Assembly (NCBI RefSeq): GCF_025642135.1
Contig: NZ_CP106793.1
Location: forward strand, 4,902,001-4,966,000
From: Streptomyces cynarae
GTDB taxonomy: Bacteria; Actinomycetota; Actinomycetes; Streptomycetales; Streptomycetaceae
Length of the DNA: 64,000 nt
Direction of reading: 5' to 3'
The position numbers were made by a program, and so were the translations under genes. The notes below the pieces were generated by a model. It was not told the DNA's origin and did no database searches. It worked only from the letters and a program-made list of their open reading frames with translations. How positions within the stretch are numbered: position 1 is the stretch's first letter; each line of letters opens with the position of its first letter. This document shows, in pieces, positions 1-7,968 of the stretch.

Positions 1-1476
1 CTGGCCGGTCAACTCGCCGCCACCGAAGGGCGGCTGCACCATCTGGAGTACGACGACCTGAGCGTGCGCCGGTCGCTCGCCGTCGCGCACGACGCGCTGC
101 GCGCCTCCGACCGCGAGGCCGACCGGGACGCGGCACGGGCCCTCGCCCGGATCGGCGCCCTGGACCTGCCCGGCTACGGCGCGTCCCTCCTCGCCCGCCT
201 CCTCGGCACGGACGAACGCCGCGCCGAGGCCGCCCTCGACCGCCTGGTCGACGTCGCCCTGCTGGAGGAGACCGCCTACGGCCGCTACGCGCCGCACGAC
301 CTCGTCCGGGACTTCGCCCATGAGACGGTGGCGCGCGAACAGGGCGTCGAGCCGGAGCGCTCCGGCACCGAGATCGCCCTGCGCTGGTACGCCGCGATGG
401 CCACGCGCGCCCTCGACGCGCTGGTCGAGCCGGGCACCGAGCGCACGGACCGGCGCCGGGCGACCCCCTCACAGCCCCGGACGCACACTGCGGACGTGGC
501 GTCCGTGCCCGCCTTCGGCTCCGCCGAGGCCGCCGCCGACTGGATCGTCCTCGAACTGGAGAACATCGTCGCGCTCGTGGAACGTCACGCGGACACCTCC
601 GCCCGTGTGCCCCTGCTCGTCCGCATGATCGCCTCCCCGCTCCAGCGCCGCGGCCGCGTCGCCGAGTCGGAGGCGCTCGTACGCGCCGCCCTGCGTGGGG
701 CGCGGGGCCTCGGGGACGCGCCGGCGGAGGCGTACGCGCTGCTGGACATGGCCGGGGTGCAGTTCCTGAAGGGCCGGGGCAACGACGCGCTCGCCCTGCT
801 GGACGAGGCGCTGGAGATCTGGCGGCGGCTCGGCGATCTCTCCTGCCTGTGCCGTGGCCTGAACAACCGGGGACTGCTGCTGGGGGTCCTCGGGCGGTAC
901 GAGGAGTCCGGTGAGGCGCTCAGGCAGTGCCTGGAGTACGCACGTGTGCTCAACGACCCGATGCAGGAGGCCATCACCTACAGCAACCTCGGCAACCTGT
1001 ACGAGCACACGGACCCGCGGGGCGCCATCGGCCACCACCGCCGCAGCCTGGAGATCGGCGAGCGGATCGGCGATGTGATCGTCCGTCACTCCGCGCACTG
1101 CAACATCGGCTTCGCCCATCTCGCGCTCGGCGAACCGGACGCCGCGGTGCCCCACTTCGAGGAGAGCCTGCGCATCCTCGGCGGGCACGGCCACTGGCAG
1201 GGCGAGTCCCAGACCCGGCTGGGCCTGGTGCGGGCGCTGCGCGAACGGGGGGACGCCGGGCGGGCCGCGCACGAGTGCGATGTGCTGCTGTGCCGCGCCG
1301 CCCGGCGCGGTGACCGCTACACCGAGGGGCTCGCCCGCCACCAGCGGGGCCTGCTGCGCCGGGCTGAGGGCGACGCCGAGGACGCCCGCCGGCAGTGGGA
1401 GGCGGCCCTTTCGGCCCTGGAGGGCACGGACAGTCCGGTGGCGGGGGAGCTGAGGGAACTGCTGGCGGAGGGGTGA
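1..1476 (+). CDS. AfsR/SARP-type regulator, C-terminal part (NB-ARC winged-helix end plus TPR repeats)
   Basis: The reading frame is open from the first base, so this is the 3' part of a larger gene whose start lies outside the window. The visible ~490 residues begin with a stretch typical of the region after an NB-ARC/AAA ATPase (ARIGALDLPGYGASLLARLL, then a winged-helix-like RLVDVALLEE and YAPHDLVRDFA). About 300 residues of helical TPR-like repeats follow (for example ALLDMAGVQFLKGRG, NNRGLLLGVLGRYEES, SNLGNLYEH, CNIGFAHLALGEPD). This matches the C-terminal half of AfsR/SARP or LuxR-type STAND regulators. The missing N-terminus would decide between a BTAD/OmpR DNA-binding domain and another effector, so the subfamily is open. 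Confidence 0.75.
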   Translation: MAGQLAATEGRLHHLEYDDLSVRRSLAVAHDALRASDREADRDAARALARIGALDLPGYGASLLARLLGTDERRAEAALDRLVDVALLEETAYGRYAPHDLVRDFAHETVAREQGVEPERSGTEIALRWYAAMATRALDALVEPGTERTDRRRATPSQPRTHTADVASVPAFGSAEAAADWIVLELENIVALVERHADTSARVPLLVRMIASPLQRRGRVAESEALVRAALRGARGLGDAPAEAYALLDMAGVQFLKGRGNDALALLDEALEIWRRLGDLSCLCRGLNNRGLLLGVLGRYEESGEALRQCLEYARVLNDPMQEAITYSNLGNLYEHTDPRGAIGHHRRSLEIGERIGDVIVRHSAHCNIGFAHLALGEPDAAVPHFEESLRILGGHGHWQGESQTRLGLVRALRERGDAGRAAHECDVLLCRAARRGDRYTEGLARHQRGLLRRAEGDAEDARRQWEAALSALEGTDSPVAGELRELLAEG

Positions 1477-1519
1477 GACCGGACGGGCGCCGCCACTCGG
1501 CGCCTCGCTTCGCGCCGCC

Positions 1520-3256
1520 TCACTTGGCGTCCGCGTAGCACTCGACCACCGCCGTCGTGAACGGGATCCGTACCGGTGTCTCGCCGAACGTCAGCCGCAT
1601 CGCCAGGTCCGACGCCTCCTGGATGGCCGCGGCCACCGTCTCCGCCTCCTTCGCCGGGCAGTGCACGATCACCTCGTCGTGCTGGAAGAAGACCAGCTCG
1701 GCGGCGAGGCCCGCGCAGGCGCGGCGGAGCGCGGCGAGCATCAGCAGAGCCCAGTCGGCGGCACTGCCCTGCACCACGAAGTTGCGTGCGAAGCGGCCCC
1801 GGGCGCGGTGGGGGTACCTCCCTGCTCGAGCGGAGTCGAGAGCTCGGGGGATGGATGAGGCGTAGCCCGGCATCCACTGCTGGGGTTCGTCGGTCGGGGC
1901 CGGTGCCGTGTCCTCCTGCGGAATGCCCGCTTCCTCCGCAGCGTCGTCGGACGCCCCGGCCGCCGGCGGCGACGTACGCCCCAGCCAGGTGCGCACCAGC
2001 CGGCCCTCCTCACCGGCGCGGGCCGCGTCGTCGACGTAGGCGACGGCCTTCGGGAAGCGGCGGCGCAGCGCGGCGAGGTTCTTCAGGCCGTCGCCGGACG
2101 TCTGGCCGTAGATCGCGCCGAGCACGGCGAGCTTGGCCTGGGCGCGGTCGCCGGAGAACGCCCGGTCCGACACCGACTGGTAGAGGTCGTCGTCGCGACC
2201 TGCGACCTCCATGAACGCCGGGTCGCGGGAGATCGCGGCCAGGACGCGCGGCTCCATCTGGGCGGCGTCGGCCACGACCAGCCGCCAGCCCGGGTCGGCG
2301 ACCACGGCGCGCCGGATGACCTTGGGGATCTGCAGGGCGCCCCCGCCGTTGGTGACCCAGCGGCCGGTGACCGTGCCGCCCGGCAGGTACTCGGGGCGGA
2401 AGCGGCCGTCGCGCACCCAGTCCTGGAGCCAGGACCAGCCGTGGGCGACCCAGATGCGGTACAGCCGCTTGTACTCGAGGAGCGGCTTCACCGCGGGGTG
2501 GTCGACGGACTGGATCTCCCAGCGGCGGGTGGAGCGCACCTTGATCCCGGCCTGGGCGAACGCCTTGACGACGTCCGCGGGCAGGTCGGGACGGACACGG
2601 CGGCCGAAGGCGGCGGACACCTCGTCGGCCAGCTCGGCGAGGCGCCGGGGCTCGCCCCCGCCCGCGTACCGCTCGCCGAGCAGCTCGTGCAGCACCTCGC
2701 GGTGGACGTCCGCGCTCCACGGCAGGCCGGCGTGGTGCATCTCGGCGGCCACCAGCATGCCGGCCGACTCGGCGGCGGTGAGCAGCCGCATGCGGTCCGG
2801 GTGCGTGGTGGTGCCGTGCCGCCGTTGCTGGTCGGCGTAGACCTCGACCAGGTCCTTGAGGGGGACGTGGACGGGGCTCGGCTCGAACAGGGAGGACTGC
2901 GAGCCGGGCTCGGCGGAGCGCGGCGGCGGATCGGGCGGTACGGGGCCGCCGCGCAGCCGGGCCAGCGCGGCGGCGGCCGACCGGGGCTCGCCGAGGCGTC
3001 CCTCGTGGCCGAGGAGGAGGGCCTCGGCGGCCTCGACGTCGTAGCACCGGTCGACTCGCACCCCCGTGGCGAGCAGACGTGGCTGGACGTCGGCGGTGGA
3101 CCGCCACACCCACCGGGTGACCTCGGGCCGCGTGCGCACGGCCCCGGCGAGGTCCTCCTCCCTGACCACGGGCCCGGCGAGCATCCCGTCCGGGCCGAGG
3201 GCGGCGACTTCCACGCCACCGTCCCCGGCCGGAGCGAGAGCCCAGCGCCCGGTCAT
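1520..3256 (-). CDS. Bifunctional 3'-5' exonuclease/DNA polymerase, PolA-like (family A)
   Basis: 578 residues. It carries family A polymerase motifs: motif A with D330 (VVADAAQMEPRV), the O-helix/motif B (QAKLAVLGAIYG, K375, Y383-G384) and motif C H526-D527-E528 in FFQHDEVIV. The ~200-residue N-terminus resembles a degenerate 3'-5' exonuclease. There is no 5' nuclease domain, and the protein is far shorter than replicative Pol I (~900 residues). Streptomycetes carry this second PolA-like gene besides polA; its role, probably repair, is not shown here. ATG at 3256. Residues 469-483 (IPRALDSARAGRYPH) come from an inserted palindromic element (see 1808-1852). The gene lies 56 bp downstream of the Clp_N/HTH gene on the same strand. 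Confidence 0.9.
   Translation of the reverse strand: MTGRWALAPAGDGGVEVAALGPDGMLAGPVVREEDLAGAVRTRPEVTRWVWRSTADVQPRLLATGVRVDRCYDVEAAEALLLGHEGRLGEPRSAAAALARLRGGPVPPDPPPRSAEPGSQSSLFEPSPVHVPLKDLVEVYADQQRRHGTTTHPDRMRLLTAAESAGMLVAAEMHHAGLPWSADVHREVLHELLGERYAGGGEPRRLAELADEVSAAFGRRVRPDLPADVVKAFAQAGIKVRSTRRWEIQSVDHPAVKPLLEYKRLYRIWVAHGWSWLQDWVRDGRFRPEYLPGGTVTGRWVTNGGGALQIPKVIRRAVVADPGWRLVVADAAQMEPRVLAAISRDPAFMEVAGRDDDLYQSVSDRAFSGDRAQAKLAVLGAIYGQTSGDGLKNLAALRRRFPKAVAYVDDAARAGEEGRLVRTWLGRTSPPAAGASDDAAEEAGIPQEDTAPAPTDEPQQWMPGYASSIPRALDSARAGRYPHRARGRFARNFVVQGSAADWALLMLAALRRACAGLAAELVFFQHDEVIVHCPAKEAETVAAAIQEASDLAMRLTFGETPVRIPFTTAVVECYADAK
1808..1852. repeat. Small palindromic Streptomyces-type repeat inserted in frame in the PolA-like gene
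   Basis: A 45-bp segment with inverted arms TGCTCGA and TCGAGAGC, flanked by GGTACCTCCC on one side and CTCGGGGGA on the other. This looks like a short palindromic element I recall as common in Streptomyces intergenic DNA. It is a multiple of three, contains no stop in the gene frame, and adds 15 residues between PGYASS and RARGRFARN of the polymerase palm region. The ends are set by the reading frame, not by target-site duplications, which I could not identify. Confidence 0.6.
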
Positions 3257-3312
3257 GTTGCGAGTGTGGCAGGGGGGTCTGACAATGGGGGTTGACCTGC
3301 GGAAAGGCGCTC

Positions 3313-4056
3313 TCAGTCCTTCTTCTCACGGGCCTTGAGGGCGTCGGTGATCTCGGTCAGCTCCTTCCTGACGTTCTCCTCGGCCGCCGGCTTGTCGATG
3401 CCGAGACCGCTGAGCGGGCCCTCGCCGTTCTCCAGCTCGAGCAGCGCGAGGAGGATGTGCTCGGTGCCGATGTAGTTGTGGCCGAGGCGAAGGGCCTCGC
3501 GGAACGTCAGCTCCAGGGCCTTCTTCGCGGCGGGGGCGTAGGGGACGAGTTCCGGGACGTCCTCGGCGGGGGCCGGGAGTGCCGCGGCGGCCGCCTCGCG
3601 CACCGCGTCCAGGGAGACGCCCTGCGCGGTGATCGCCTTGGCGGCGAGCGCCTCCGGCTCGCTGAGGAGCCCCAGCACCAGGTGGGCGGGGACGGTTTCG
3701 GCGTTGCCGGCTTCCTTCGCCGCGTTGTGCGCGGCCATGACCACGTTCCGCGCGCGCGGGGTGTAGCGGCTGAAGCCCTGACTGGGGTCGAGGTCCGCGG
3801 ACTCCTTGGGCACGAAGCGCTTCTGGGCCGCCTGCCGGGTGACGCCCATGCTCTTGCCGATCTCGGTCCAGGAGGCGCCCGAACGCCGGGCCTGGTCCAC
3901 GAAGTGGCCGATCAGGTGGTCGGCCACGTCCCCGAGGTGCTCCCCGGCGATCACGGCGTCCTGGAGCTGCTCCAGGGCGTCGGTGTGGACCTTCTTGATG
4001 GCGTCGATGAGGTCGTCGAGACGCAGGTTCGCTGAGATGTAGGGATTCACCGTCAT
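3313..4056 (-). CDS. Clp N-terminal (Clp_N) domain protein with helix-turn-helix
   Basis: 247 residues. Residues ~1-80 contain a helix-turn-helix-like segment (SWTEIGKSMGVTRQAAQKRF). Residues ~90-235 hold two Clp_N repeats ([40 protein letters not shown]) like the N-domain of ClpC. There is no AAA+ ATPase module, so it cannot be a chaperone by itself. It is probably a DNA-binding regulator that senses or borrows a Clp substrate or adaptor surface. The ATG at 4056 lies 2 bp from a palindrome, and TTGACA-N17-TACGGT places the transcription start at or next to this ATG, so the mRNA is probably leaderless. The gene is divergent from the DUF2786 gene. Confidence 0.85.
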   Translation of the reverse strand: MTVNPYISANLRLDDLIDAIKKVHTDALEQLQDAVIAGEHLGDVADHLIGHFVDQARRSGASWTEIGKSMGVTRQAAQKRFVPKESADLDPSQGFSRYTPRARNVVMAAHNAAKEAGNAETVPAHLVLGLLSEPEALAAKAITAQGVSLDAVREAAAAALPAPAEDVPELVPYAPAAKKALELTFREALRLGHNYIGTEHILLALLELENGEGPLSGLGIDKPAAEENVRKELTEITDALKAREKKD

Positions 4057-4057
4057 G

Positions 4058-4104
4058 TGTCAACCGTAAGTTGACAGTCGGGGAGTGTCAACCCGAAGTT
4101 GACA
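4058..4104. promoter_or_regulatory. Two tandem 19-bp palindromes (TGTCAAC-N5-GTTGACA) over a divergent promoter
   Basis: Perfect 7-bp inverted arms TGTCAAC/GTTGACA with 5-bp spacers occur at 4058-4076 and 4086-4104, 28 bp centre to centre. On the minus strand the distal palindrome supplies a -35 TTGACA (4091-4086), and 17 bp later the proximal one supplies a -10 TACGGT (4068-4063). A bound protein would therefore block the promoter of the Clp_N/HTH gene. The plus-strand gene at 4140 starts 36 bp beyond the second palindrome. The natural ligand is the HTH protein encoded at 3313-4056, by inference. Confidence 0.8.
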
Positions 4105-4139
4105 ATCGACGGGCGCCCGCGCATGTCACGATCGACCGT

Positions 4140-5276
4140 GTGAGTACGCCGACCACCGTGGACCGCGCCCTGCGGGCAGCCCTCTACGACGACACCGACG
4201 CCGGCCTCGACACCGGTGCCTCGCTGCTCGCCGCCGACTCCGCGGCCGACGGGGAACTCGCCCGGCGCGGGCAGGAGTTCGTCGCGGCGGCCTGGCGGCG
4301 CGGCTGGCAGCCCGCCGACGTCGTGCGCCTCGTGCGCCGCGAACTGGACGAGGTGCACGTACGGCTCGTGTCCCAGCTGATCCTCGGCGAGGCGGGGCAG
4401 CGGCCCGCCCCCACGCCGCGCTGGGCCGCCCAGTTGAAGGAACTCGACGAACTCGACGATGAGCCTCAGCGCGGCCCCGACCGTTTCTCCCACGCCACCG
4501 CAGTCCTGGAGCTGTACCGCCTGCTGCTCCGCCTGCCCGCCCTCGAACCCCTCGACGAGCCTCGGCCCTCCGCCGCCCTGCGGCAGCCGGAGTCCCGCAT
4601 GCTCACCCGTATCCGCGCCCTGCTCGCGAAGGCGGAGGCGACCGGATACCCGGAGGAGGCGGAGGCGCTCAGCGCCAAGGCACAGGAGCTGATGGCGCGG
4701 CACAGCATCGACGAGGCGCTGCTCGCGGCCCGTACGCACGCCGGGGATGCGCCCGGCGCCTGCCGCATAGGCGTCGATCCGCCGTACGAGACGGCCAAGG
4801 CGGTGCTCCTGGACGCCGTGGCCGCCGCGAACCGCTGTCGGGCCGTGTGGCACGACGCGCTCGGGTTCTCCACGGTCGTCGGATTCGAACCCGACCTCGA
4901 AGCCGTCGAACTCCTCTACACCTCGCTGCTGGTGCAGGCCACCGCAGCGATGACGAAGGCGGAGGCGGCGCAGCGCAAGGGCGGCCGGAAGCGCACGAAG
5001 ACGTTCCGGCAGTCGTTCCTGGCCGCGTACGCGCACCGCATCGGCGACCGGCTCCGCGCCGCCGCCGAGGAGGCCGAGGGACAGGTGACCGGCGGGGAGG
5101 GCGAGTTGCTGCCGGTGCTCGCCGCCCGGGACGTCGCCGTCACGGACCGCATGGAAGAGATGTTCCCCGACACGGTCACCACCCGGCTGCGCGGCGTCAG
5201 TGACGCGGCCGGATGGGAGCAGGGGGCCGCGGCCGCCGACCGTGCCCAGGTCACGGGGCGGCCCCGGCTCCCCTGA
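4140..5276 (+). CDS. DUF2786 domain-containing protein
   Basis: 378 residues from the GTG at 4140 (VSTPTTVDRALRAALYDD). An upstream in-frame TTG at 4071 is unlikely because it lies inside the palindromic operator. The middle has a DUF2786-type segment (MLTRIRALLAKAEATGYPEEAEALSAKA, then QELMARHSIDEALL), a domain of unknown function found in actinobacterial and phage proteins. A basic C-terminal stretch (AEAAQRKGGRKRTKTFRQSF) could contact nucleic acid. No catalytic motif was recognised. It is transcribed away from the Clp_N/HTH gene and shares its operator region, so the two may be co-regulated. The stop is 9 bp from the stop of the convergent lipoprotein gene. Confidence 0.8.
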   Translation: MSTPTTVDRALRAALYDDTDAGLDTGASLLAADSAADGELARRGQEFVAAAWRRGWQPADVVRLVRRELDEVHVRLVSQLILGEAGQRPAPTPRWAAQLKELDELDDEPQRGPDRFSHATAVLELYRLLLRLPALEPLDEPRPSAALRQPESRMLTRIRALLAKAEATGYPEEAEALSAKAQELMARHSIDEALLAARTHAGDAPGACRIGVDPPYETAKAVLLDAVAAANRCRAVWHDALGFSTVVGFEPDLEAVELLYTSLLVQATAAMTKAEAAQRKGGRKRTKTFRQSFLAAYAHRIGDRLRAAAEEAEGQVTGGEGELLPVLAARDVAVTDRMEEMFPDTVTTRLRGVSDAAGWEQGAAAADRAQVTGRPRLP

Positions 5277-5285
5277 ACGGTCGCG

Positions 5286-5825
5286 TCAGTCGCCCGCGAC
5301 CTGGATCGGGCTCACCGAGGCGTCGGGGGTCTTCCCGCCCTTCAGCGCGACCTCGCCGTACGACCACGGATAGCTGTGCGCGTCACCGGCGCCCGGAACG
5401 GTGATCTTCACGTTCTTCGCCGTGGCGCTGTCGGCGCCGTCGGCCTTCCCGCGCACATACGTGATCGTGAAGGTCGCGGTGTCGCCCTTCTGCAGCGTCA
5501 CCTTCTCCGGGTTCGCGCCCTCCTGGTCGGGCACCTTCCAGCCGGTGTCGCCGCCGGTCAGCTCGATGCCCGGGAAGCCGTCGAAGGCGCACGGACGGCT
5601 GCCGTCGTTGGTGAGGGTGACCGGAACGTTGCCGGTGTCGCCGGCGGTGGTGGCGGCGTTGGCGGGGCCGACCTTGATGCCGAGGGTGCACTCGGCGGTG
5701 TTCTTGCTCTTGCCGCTGTCGCCGCTCTTTTCGGCGCTGCCGCTGTTGCTGCTGCTGTCACAGGCGGTCAGTGCCAGGGCCGCCACGAAGGCGGTGACGG
5801 CGAGACGGACGGGAAGGGCGCGCAT
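5286..5825 (-). CDS. Lipoprotein with DUF4232 domain
   Basis: 179 residues from the ATG at 5825, which is preceded by an AGGAG ribosome-binding site; a longer start at 5855 lacks one. A type II signal peptide ends in the lipobox LALTAC, followed by a Ser/Gly/Asn-rich linker. The body (CTLGIKVGPANAATTAGDTG to the end) has the DUF4232 pattern: VPVTLTNDGSRPCAFDGFPGIEL, then GDTATFTITY. The protein should be anchored to the outer face of the membrane; no enzymatic function is known for the family. It lies tail-to-tail with the DUF2786 gene. Confidence 0.85.
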   Translation of the reverse strand: MRALPVRLAVTAFVAALALTACDSSSNSGSAEKSGDSGKSKNTAECTLGIKVGPANAATTAGDTGNVPVTLTNDGSRPCAFDGFPGIELTGGDTGWKVPDQEGANPEKVTLQKGDTATFTITYVRGKADGADSATAKNVKITVPGAGDAHSYPWSYGEVALKGGKTPDASVSPIQVAGD

Positions 5826-6062
5826 CGGGCTCCTCTGGTTCGTGATGGTGCTCATGGATCATCACGTAGGCGTGCGGGCTGCCGTTGCGCGCCCTCCGCT
5901 TACCGCGGCCGCCGTCGGAGGTGCTTGCCGCCATTCGTCCCGTATGCCTTGCTCATGCCTCCCGTACGCGGGCTGAGCGAGCCGGCTGCGGGCCGATGGA
6001 GGTCGTGCGTGCGGGGCCGGGGATCGGGCGGAAGCGGCTCCAACCGCCGGCCGGGGCGCGCG

Positions 6063-6578
6063 TCACGACCCCAGGCTCCCCGTCGGGAACCCGCTCGGGA
6101 GCTTGCCGCCCTCGGCCTTGGTGTACGTCTCCGTGCCGATGCCGCCCTCCCACGTCACCTTCATGCTGCTGGAGTTGACGGAGTCGACCATGCCGGTGCT
6201 GCGGCTCTTGCTGCCGCCGGTGCACTTGAGGTGGATCATCTGCATGCCCGCCTCCTCGCCCGCGGTGCCGCTGCACACGGTCCCGCCCATCGCGAAGAGC
6301 CCGGCCTGCCTGCCGTTGATCACCAGGGCCACGGCCTTGCCGCCGGTCGTGGCCAGCCAGCTCCCCTCCAGCTTCCCGGCCTTCCCCGACTGGGACGTGG
6401 AGTCCCCGCCGTTGTCCGTGGAGGCCGAGGACGAGGACGCGCCGGGCGTGGCCGACGCGGCGTCGCCCGAGGCGCCGGAGTCGCTGGTGCAGCCCGTCAG
6501 CAAGAGCGCGGCCGCACAGCCCGCGGCCGCGAGTGTGACGCGGGCCTGCCGACGCGTGACTTGGGTCGCCGTGGTCAC
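6063..6578 (-). CDS. Putative lipoprotein
   Basis: 171 residues from GTG 6578, with GGGAG six bases upstream. The twin-arginine-like start (TRRQARVTLAAAG) and the lipobox LLLTGC indicate export and lipidation. A low-complexity Ser/Ala/Gly linker follows, then a compact domain with AGEEAGMQMIHLKCTGG and YTKAEGGKLPSGFP. It is similar in plan to the lipoprotein at 5286-5825 but not obviously homologous. I do not recognise the domain. The 237-bp gap between the two lipoprotein genes shows no further gene. Confidence 0.75.
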   Translation of the reverse strand: MTTATQVTRRQARVTLAAAGCAAALLLTGCTSDSGASGDAASATPGASSSSASTDNGGDSTSQSGKAGKLEGSWLATTGGKAVALVINGRQAGLFAMGGTVCSGTAGEEAGMQMIHLKCTGGSKSRSTGMVDSVNSSSMKVTWEGGIGTETYTKAEGGKLPSGFPTGSLGS

Positions 6579-6653
6579 TGAAGTCTCCCAGGGGTGCCGA
6601 TGACGTCATGGGGACGGCCGCTGGCAAGCTACCAGGACATCGGCGACGCCCCA

Positions 6654-6700
6654 TAGGTAGGAGATCTCCTACGTTTGACGAGTAGGAGATCTCCTACCTA
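6654..6700. promoter_or_regulatory. Mirror-image pair of palindromes in the promoter of the VOC-ArsR-SRPBCC operon
   Basis: The perfect 16-bp palindrome GTAGGAGATCTCCTAC occurs at 6657-6672 and again at 6682-6697. The flanks extend the symmetry (TAG on the left, CTA on the right), so the whole 47 bp is a 19-bp inverted repeat around GTTTGACGA. A promoter TTGACG (6675-6680)-N18-TAATGT (6699-6704) fits within it, with the second palindrome lying in the spacer. The predicted start coincides with the ATG at 6711, giving a leaderless mRNA. The ArsR protein encoded two genes downstream is the likely ligand. Confidence 0.85.
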
Positions 6701-6710
6701 ATGTGCGTCC

Positions 6711-7082
6711 ATGACCATCACGCACGCTTCCTTCGTCACCCTCCCCGTCACCGACCAGGACCGCGCTCTGCGCTTCTACACCGAGGTCCTCGGGTTCCAG
6801 GTCACCGCGGACCTGGACGTGCCCCAGGGGCGCTGGCTCCAGGTCGCCCCCGAGGGCGCCCAGACCGTCTTCACGCTCTCCGGGCCGGGAATGGGCGATT
6901 TCGAGCCCGGCAGTGCCCGGGGGATCATGTTGGTCACGACCGATGTCCACGCCGACTGCGCCCGTCTGGCCGAGGCGGGTGTCTCCGTGCAGGGCCCGGA
7001 CGACCTCCCCTGGGGCCGGATGGCGTCCTTCCGGGACCCGGACGGCAACGGTCTGATGCTGCTGACGGAGGCTCACGGATAG
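6711..7082 (+). CDS. VOC-family (glyoxalase/bleomycin-resistance fold) protein
   Basis: 123 residues. It has the vicinal-oxygen-chelate layout: TDQDRALRFYTEVLGF near the N-terminus, a second half ending in SFRDPDGNGLMLL, and ligand-type acidic and histidine positions. Such proteins are lyases, dioxygenases or small-molecule binders, and the sequence does not say which. First gene of a three-gene operon with an ArsR repressor (gap 10 bp) and an SRPBCC protein. It is probably translated from a leaderless mRNA, because the -10 box ends 6 bp upstream of the ATG. Confidence 0.85.
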   Translation: MTITHASFVTLPVTDQDRALRFYTEVLGFQVTADLDVPQGRWLQVAPEGAQTVFTLSGPGMGDFEPGSARGIMLVTTDVHADCARLAEAGVSVQGPDDLPWGRMASFRDPDGNGLMLLTEAHG

Positions 7083-7092
7083 GAAGACCGCC

Positions 7093-7452
7093 ATGACCAC
7101 CCCCGGGGCCGGGGCGGGCACCGCCGCCGAGGACCGCGTCTTCGCCGCGCTCGCCAACGGCACGCGCCGCGAGGTGCTGCGCCTGCTGCGGGAGAAGGGG
7201 CCGCAGCCCGTCCAGGACCTGGCCGACCACTTCGCCATGCGCCGCCCGAGTCTGTCGGAGCACCTGAAGGTGCTGCGCGAGGCCGGTCTCGTCGCCGAGC
7301 ATCGCTCCGGCCGGCAGCGCATCTACCGCCTTCAGGCCGCGCCGCTCGCCGAGGTGCAGGACTGGCTCCATCCGTACGAGCGGTTCTGGCGCGAGGCGCT
7401 GAAGGACCTCGGCGATCTGCTCGACCGCATGCCCGACGATGACCAGCCATGA
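7093..7452 (+). CDS. ArsR-family winged-helix repressor
   Basis: 119 residues with a winged HTH: RVFAALANGTRREVLRLLRE, the recognition helix region RPSLSEHLKVLREAGLV, and the wing EHRSGRQRIYRL. No metal-binding CXC motif is present, so it belongs to the metal-independent group often paired with SRPBCC/AHSA1 proteins. It overlaps the next gene by 4 bp (ATGA). It presumably binds the twin palindromes at 6654-6700 and controls its own operon. Confidence 0.9.
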   Translation: MTTPGAGAGTAAEDRVFAALANGTRREVLRLLREKGPQPVQDLADHFAMRRPSLSEHLKVLREAGLVAEHRSGRQRIYRLQAAPLAEVQDWLHPYERFWREALKDLGDLLDRMPDDDQP

Positions 7453-7907
7453 ACACCGCAGACGACGATCTCACCACCGTCCGTGTCGAGCAGTTCCTGC
7501 CGCACCCGCCCGCCAAGGTCTGGCGTGCGCTCACCGAGCCCGCCCTGCTCGCCCAGTGGCAGATGCCCGGCAGCGAGAACTTCCGGCTCGAGGTCGGTCA
7601 CCGCTACACGATGACCTCGGTGCCGCGGCCCAATGCGCGCTTCTCCGGCACCGTCGAGGTGCGGGTTCTCGCCTACGAGCCCGAACGGATGCTGCGCGTC
7701 CGCTGGGCCGACGCCGATCCCGCCAACCCCGCGGACTGGACCATCACATGGACATTGGAACAGGAAGGCCGTGGAACGCGTCTCTTCCTAGTGCACGAAG
7801 GGTTCGACCCGGACGACCCGGCACAGATGATGGCGCGGAAGATCATGCACGGGGGCTGGAGCTCGCATGTGATGCGAGCTCTGGGGCAGACGCTTGACCG
7901 ACTGTAA
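7449..7907 (+). CDS. SRPBCC/AHSA1-like (START-fold) protein
   Basis: 152 residues. The N-terminal pattern VRVEQFLPHPPAKVWRALTEPALLAQW and the C-terminal EGFDPDDPAQMMARKIMHGGW are typical of activator-of-Hsp90-like SRPBCC proteins, which bind hydrophobic ligands in a helix-grip pocket. Translational coupling with the ArsR gene suggests it binds or modifies the compound that relieves repression. The exact ligand is unknown. No terminator is obvious in the next 60 bp. Confidence 0.85.
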   Translation: MNTADDDLTTVRVEQFLPHPPAKVWRALTEPALLAQWQMPGSENFRLEVGHRYTMTSVPRPNARFSGTVEVRVLAYEPERMLRVRWADADPANPADWTITWTLEQEGRGTRLFLVHEGFDPDDPAQMMARKIMHGGWSSHVMRALGQTLDRL

Positions 7908-7968
7908 CCAGAGCACAGTCGTGGCGTAGTCAAGGAACTGTAAAAGCTGTAACCGCAGGACCACCCCG

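Noticed and set aside
4071..4139. TTG start at 4071 for the DUF2786 protein
   Set aside because: The codon lies inside the palindromic operator and the extra 23 residues look non-coding; GTG 4140 is preferred.
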